A stretch of DNA of 9,393 nucleotides, taken from assembly GCA_024224995.1 (NCBI GenBank), contig JAAENB010001291.1:1-9393 (forward strand), written 5' to 3'. The notes beneath the pieces are model-generated. The model worked only from the letters and a program-made list of their open reading frames with translations. It did not search any database and was not told the origin of the DNA. Position 1 is the first letter of the stretch. Each line of letters begins with the position of its first letter. Origin of the DNA: a bacterium. GTDB lineage: Bacteria; Spirochaetota; UBA4802; UBA5550. This document shows positions 6,627 to 9,393 of the stretch, piece after piece. Made by a program: the position numbers and the translations under genes.

Positions 6627-7366
6627 GTAGTGTGATAAATTTTTACCGGGAGAATTCTGTTGCAATAGTTTCAATAGAAGAACGGGAATTTAAGAATACT
6701 TTTTCAAAGCGGCTCATTAGCGGCCTTATGGAAACCGTTGAGGACATTAACAATGATCCTTCTATTAAAGTAGTTGTTATTCACGGGTATGATAATTATT
6801 TTTGCTGCGGCGGAACCAAAGAAGAGCTCATAGATATTCTGGAAGGGAATCTCAAGTTCTCGGACCTGAATTTTTACGACCTGCTCCTGAAGTGCAAGGT
6901 CCCGGTTATCGCAGCCATGCAGGGCCATGCTCTTGGCGGCGGCCTTGTATTCGGCAGTTATGCCGATATAATTGTAATGGGAAAAGAGTGTATTTATAAT
7001 ACAAATTTTATGAAGTACGGGTTTACTCCGGGCATGGGAGCGACGTATATTATACAAAAAAAATTCGGCGAGATCCTGGGAACGGAAATGCTCTACAGCG
7101 CCAAAAACTATTATGGCGGTGAACTTCAGGAGCGTGGGGTTTCCGCGAAAGTGGTTCCCAAAAAAGATGTTATATCTACAGCAATGGCCCTTGCCCGGGA
7201 ACTGGAGGAAAAACCGCTCCTCTCGCTCAAGACCCTTAAAGAACAGTTAACGGCCCGAATAAAATCGGAGCTGCCGGAAATCATTGAACAGGAACTACAA
7301 ATGCACAACATAACCTTTGCCCAACCCGAGGTACGCACCCGCATTGAAAGCCTGTTTGGGAATTAA
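6623..7366 (+). CDS. ECH2 enoyl-CoA hydratase-like decarboxylase of the beta-branching cassette
   Basis: A 247-residue crotonase-fold protein, PksI-like, expected to decarboxylate the 3-methylglutaconyl-ACP intermediate to the 3-methylcrotonyl (beta-methyl) product. Motifs are Y-F-C-C-G-G-T-K-E-E-L (59-69), the oxyanion segment M-Q-G-H-A-L-G-G-G-L (99-108), and K-Y-G-F-T-P-G-M-G-A-T-Y (131-142), all characteristic of ECH2-type decarboxylases. Lys66 is a candidate catalytic residue, but I cannot verify its alignment. The start shares ATGA with the ECH1 stop, and a GAGAGGG run lies upstream. It is the last gene of the operon: a 212-nt gap with a large hairpin follows, then the convergent GAPDH. 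The product branch (alpha,beta versus beta,gamma double bond) cannot be read from sequence. Confidence 0.93.
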   Translation: MSSVINFYRENSVAIVSIEEREFKNTFSKRLISGLMETVEDINNDPSIKVVVIHGYDNYFCCGGTKEELIDILEGNLKFSDLNFYDLLLKCKVPVIAAMQGHALGGGLVFGSYADIIVMGKECIYNTNFMKYGFTPGMGATYIIQKKFGEILGTEMLYSAKNYYGGELQERGVSAKVVPKKDVISTAMALARELEEKPLLSLKTLKEQLTARIKSELPEIIEQELQMHNITFAQPEVRTRIESLFGN

Positions 7367-7420
7367 TACGCGCCATAAAAACAACCCATTACCGGCAACA
7401 ACATCTCATAACAGCAGCAG

Positions 7421-7535
7421 CATGTCCGGGGAGAGGCAATATCTTTCCGGAATAGGAGCCATGGACGGCGACGCCCCGGTGCAATACACGATGTATTATC
7501 ACCGGGGTGGAGGAAAGATATTGCCTCTCCACATG
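7421..7535. repeat. Large branched hairpin between convergent genes
   Basis: Perfect 19-nt arms (7430-7448 and 7512-7530) extend by CATGT past a 3-nt bulge on the left arm. Nested inside is a second hairpin: CCCCGGTG (7474-7481) with CACCGGGG (7500-7507), capped by AATACA-cga-TGTATT (7483-7497). The 25 nt on the left between outer and inner stems include GCC-N6-GGC. No T-run follows on either strand, so it is not a standard intrinsic terminator, though it lies where a two-way terminator would serve both operons. It may be a dispersed structured repeat. Confidence 0.65.
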
Positions 7536-7578
7536 CGCACCAGCTAAATATTACAGCGCTCTCAAACAAACCAGGTAT

Positions 7579-8730
7579 TTATCGTCTACAGGTAATCAAA
7601 TCATACAGCCGCAGCAGCGAATTAACGTACCCGAACTCATTGTCGTACCAGAAGTTAAGATCAACCATCGTATAGAAGGTATCATCCCGCTTTGCTGTCC
7701 GGTGATGGGTAAACGGTGAATCATAAATAGAAGAATAACGGCTTCCCACGATATCGGCGCTTACCAGTTGTTTATCGGAGTAGTTTAATATCGAGGGATT
7801 CTTTTCCGAGTATTCCCGGAAAATGGCGTGAATATACTCATTGTCATATTCGCCAAGTAAAGAAATATCCATAATAACAATGGAACCCGTATTCGTGGGT
7901 ACCCGTATTGATGACGCCTGGGAACCGATCCCCAGCTCCCGTATTTCCGGGATCACTTCGAGAACGGCGTTCGCGGCTCCCGTTGATGTTGGGATCATGG
8001 TATTGATGGTGCTTCTTGTTTTCCTGGTATCCTTTGCCCCGCCTTTTGGCAGGTTGTCCAGAACACTCTGAGAATTTGTCGCGGCATGGACCGTTGTGAG
8101 AGAATATGAAATAAACCGGTCGCCAAAGTGGTCAACCAGGGTCTTTATTGGAGGCGCACAACAGTTTGTAGTACATGAGGCGTTCGATATAATTCGATGC
8201 CTTGTCCGGTCGTACTGATCAAAATTAACGCCGCCAACCAGGGTTACGGCGTCTTCGGGAATAAGAGAACCTTCTTTTTTAACTTTAAACGGAGCGCTTA
8301 AAACCACTTTTTTGCAATTATTCAAATGTCCGCGAAGCGCGTCATCTTCATTTACGGAAGGATCGGTTCTTGCGCCGGTTGTTTCAAATACCAGTTCAAC
8401 CCCATACTGCGACCAGGGAATTGCTCCGGGAACCCGGAACCGGGAATCTTTAAGCCATACCAGGCGTACCCCGTTCAGGTAAACATGCTTGTCCCGGATC
8501 TCTATGGCCTTTTCCATTTGAAACCCGTACAGGAATTTGGCATACGGGCCATAGGTAGAATCATATGATAAATAATCGGCCAGGTCTTCCAGGGATTTCC
8601 CAACATCCCTGCCCGTAGAAATCACGATCTCTTCCTGAATCTTCATGGCAGAAAGCAGCCATACCAGCAGCTTCCCAATCCTGCCAATCCCATTTACCCC
8701 CACCGGAGATGTGTATGATATATCACCCAT
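7579..8730 (-). CDS. gap: Glyceraldehyde-3-phosphate dehydrogenase (divergent, 383 residues)
   Basis: Catalyses NAD(P)-dependent phosphorylating oxidation of glyceraldehyde-3-phosphate in glycolysis. The Rossmann motif V-G-V-N-G-I-G-R-I-G is at 10-19. The nucleophile Cys186 is in S-N-A-S-C-T-T-N-C, and the base His215 is in T-T-V-H-A-A-T-N-S-Q. Further matches are I-P-T-S-T-G-A-A (246-253), Arg276 in I-R-V-P-T, and W-Y-D-N-E-F-G-Y (361-368) with the nicotinamide-contact Asn364. It is about 45-50 residues longer than usual enzymes, with extra length around 90-170 and 305-350. H-A-A-T-N-S-Q replaces the usual H-A-Y-T-N-D-Q, and V-N-G-I-G replaces I-N-G-F-G. The Asp32 position probably falls at R-D (41-42), so coenzyme preference is unclear. 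The start has GGAG 9 nt upstream. It converges with the beta-branching operon and is probably unrelated to it. A sugar-phosphate or erythrose-4-phosphate dehydrogenase role is possible. Confidence 0.92.
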   Translation of the reverse strand: MGDISYTSPVGVNGIGRIGKLLVWLLSAMKIQEEIVISTGRDVGKSLEDLADYLSYDSTYGPYAKFLYGFQMEKAIEIRDKHVYLNGVRLVWLKDSRFRVPGAIPWSQYGVELVFETTGARTDPSVNEDDALRGHLNNCKKVVLSAPFKVKKEGSLIPEDAVTLVGGVNFDQYDRTRHRIISNASCTTNCCAPPIKTLVDHFGDRFISYSLTTVHAATNSQSVLDNLPKGGAKDTRKTRSTINTMIPTSTGAANAVLEVIPEIRELGIGSQASSIRVPTNTGSIVIMDISLLGEYDNEYIHAIFREYSEKNPSILNYSDKQLVSADIVGSRYSSIYDSPFTHHRTAKRDDTFYTMVDLNFWYDNEFGYVNSLLRLYDLITCRR

Positions 8731-8740
8731 TTTGTTGTTC

Positions 8741-8773
8741 TCCTCTCAAGAAACTAAATAGTGTTTGTGCGCG
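8741..8773 (-). repeat. Shared 33-nt leader sequence upstream of GAPDH
   Basis: Read on the minus strand this is the partner of 4569-4601 (28 of 33 identical), ending in GAGAGGA, which forms part of the GAPDH ribosome site. On its upstream side it directly abuts hairpin A. The core CACTATTTAGTTTCT is also found on the plus strand at 9221-9235. Confidence 0.6.
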
Positions 8774-8861
8774 GGTCTGGAAGCATCGGCTCTTTGGATT
8801 GCTGCGGAACTCGCGTTGCTCAAACAGTCCTCACAACCCAAAGAGCCGATACTTCCAGACC
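8774..8861 (-). repeat. Hairpin A: unique stem with a loop shared with hairpin B
   Basis: Arms of 24 nt (8774-8797 and 8838-8861) are complementary except for one position. The 40-nt loop (8798-8837), read on the minus strand, matches the loop of hairpin B at 29 of the first 33 aligned positions, while the stems are unrelated. It lies upstream of GAPDH and, if transcribed, would sit in its 5' leader. The orientation is opposite to B. Confidence 0.7.
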
Positions 8862-9076
8862 AGATACAGCTCGCAATACTATTTTGTTTCTAACGTATTT
8901 TTTCCCTGTTCGTCAGGGTCCGCTGCTCTCTTAAGAAACTAAGATTAGTTGGCGGTTGGCAGAGTTCCGGCAACCAGTCTCCTTTCATTCCCAATCCTCT
9001 TTCTAACAAGTTTCTGACGTATTCTTTCCCCGCTACACGGGGTCGGTCGTGTCTTAATATACCGAAAAACGTAATT
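8862..9076. other. Non-coding segment with two copies of a short repeat-plus-hairpin module
   Basis: No gene is seen. The module GTTTCT-RACGTATT-N-TTTCCC occurs at 8886-8906 and 9010-9030. Each copy runs into a small hairpin with its own stem: CCCTG/CAGGG (8904-8918) and CCCCG/CGGGG (9028-9042), each followed by GTC. A related third copy lies at 9230-9257. The TTTCTTAAGAGAG motif of the leader repeats recurs on the minus strand at about 8927-8939. A weak dyad GGTTG/CAACC lies near 8954-8975. Confidence 0.5.
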
Positions 9077-9196
9077 CGGAATGTAACTTATGCCTGCCGG
9101 GAGTGATGCCTCGGCAGGTTGTGAGGCTGTCTGAGCGAAGCGAGTTCCGAACGTTCTGCCGAGGTATTACTCCCGGCAGGCATAAGTTACATTCCG
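9077..9196 (+). repeat. Hairpin B: 41-nt stem with a loop shared with hairpin A
   Basis: Arms 9077-9117 and 9156-9196 pair over 41 nt with two mismatches, and extend to 9073-9200 if G-U pairs are allowed. The 38-nt loop (9118-9155) begins GTTGTGAGG and contains GCGAGTTCCG, as in hairpin A. A stem this long is far beyond an ordinary terminator, and no T-run follows. Confidence 0.75.
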
Positions 9197-9229
9197 GGTT
9201 GATATACTTTATATATAACGCACTATTTA

Positions 9230-9257
9230 GTTTCTGATCTATTATTCCCTGCGAGGG
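9230..9257 (+). repeat. Third copy of the GTTTCT...TTCCC hairpin module
   Basis: GTTTCTGATC-TATTATTCCC (9230-9249) runs into CCCT-gcg-AGGG (9247-9257), followed by GTC. It has the same layout as the copies at 8886 and 9010, with a different small stem. It is preceded by CACTATTTA, the same bases found in the GAPDH leader repeat. Confidence 0.45.
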
Positions 9258-9296
9258 GTCTCACCCCTCGCAGGGGTCGCACCCCTCGCAGGGGTC
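9247..9296 (-). repeat. Tandem 18-nt palindromic repeat, about 2.7 units
   Basis: On the minus strand the unit GACCCCTGCGAGGGGTGC is followed by a copy ending TGA and then a partial copy. Each unit is itself a dyad (ACCCCT-gcg-AGGGGT). It begins on the last base of the stop codon of the PEP-utilising protein and could form alternative hairpins. The same unit, with one change, is at 4452-4469, and 17 nt of it are at 4536-4552. Confidence 0.7.
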
Positions 9297-9393
9297 TAAA
9301 AGCGTTTCTTTCGTGTTTCGTGTTCGCCGATATAGACATTGCCCGTAGCGCCGTCTATGGCGATAAAATCTCCTTCCTGGATTACGATCTCAC
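9296..9393 (-). CDS. C-terminal end of a PEP-utilising enzyme (PEP synthase/PPDK-like)
   Basis: Only the last 31 codons and the stop are in the window; the frame enters from the right edge. The visible stretch I-V-I-Q-E-G-D-F-I-A-I-D-G, A-T-G-N-V-Y-I-G-E matches the end of the swivelling phospho-histidine domain of PEP-utilising enzymes (PEP synthase, pyruvate phosphate dikinase, related phosphotransferases). In those the segment follows the T-x-S-H-A catalytic motif, which is out of view. The protein stops nine residues later with a basic tail (H-E-T-R-K-K-R-F). In PPDK a PEP-binding barrel of over 300 residues would follow, so this is either a domain order ending with the His domain or a truncated gene. 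The stop abuts the tandem palindromic repeat. Enzyme identity is open. Confidence 0.65.
   Translation of the reverse strand, partial: EIVIQEGDFIAIDGATGNVYIGEHETRKKRF

Noticed and set aside
7421..7535. Simple Rho-independent terminator
   Set aside because: No T-run follows the stem on either strand and the loop is large and structured.
9077..9196. Integron attC site
   Set aside because: Hairpin shape is suggestive, but the outer ends lack the RYYYAAC and GTTRRRY boxes, the loop is the conserved part instead of the ends, and no integrase or cassette is present.

Overview
The window holds three gene blocks and an unusually dense set of structured repeats. No rRNA, tRNA, CRISPR array or transposase gene was seen. 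Base composition is moderate, and most genes have clear purine-rich Shine-Dalgarno sites (AAAGGAG, GGAG, GAGGGG). That points to a bacterium using standard SD initiation and argues weakly against Bacteroidota. The lineage cannot be fixed from sequence alone; Spirochaetota or Desulfobacterota-like bacteria are guesses only.

Left block (1-2448, minus strand): a contractile-injection-system spike module. The order is a gp27/gpD-like hub (1390-2448), then a gp5/gpV-like OB-fold spike (729-1364), then a second, different OB-fold spike protein that runs off the left edge (1-690). The hub is the first gene of its operon, so this resembles a vgrG-type spike/effector island more than the middle of a full sheath-tube operon.

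Centre block (2740-7366, plus strand): a complete HMG-synthase (HCS) beta-branching cassette of the kind used by trans-AT polyketide synthases. It encodes a donor ACP, a decarboxylating ketosynthase with Ser in place of the catalytic Cys, an HMG-CoA-synthase-like aldol enzyme, an ECH1 dehydratase and an ECH2 decarboxylase. Together these are expected to turn a beta-keto group on a carrier-bound polyketide into a methyl or related carbon branch. No PKS module, acyltransferase or acceptor ACP is in the window. The cassette therefore either flanks a cluster not seen here or acts in trans on a distant one. The spike operon and the cassette diverge from one 291-bp AT-rich region carrying two matching GTGA-N8-TCAC sites. 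A roughly 300-bp repeat-derived insert separates the KS from the HMG synthase.

Right block (7579-9393, minus strand): a divergent, long glyceraldehyde-3-phosphate dehydrogenase (7579-8730), convergent with the cassette, and at the right edge the C-terminal end of a PEP-utilising (PEP synthase/PPDK-like) protein.

The repeats are the least ordinary part. Two long hairpins (8774-8861 and 9077-9196) have unrelated, self-complementary stems but nearly the same roughly 35-nt loop. A third elaborate hairpin lies between the convergent genes (7421-7535). A fourth inverted-repeat element (4368-4537) sits inside the operon. A 33-nt sequence is shared immediately upstream of the ribosome-binding sites of the HMG synthase and of GAPDH, two unrelated genes on opposite strands. 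Related short modules recur through 8880-9296.
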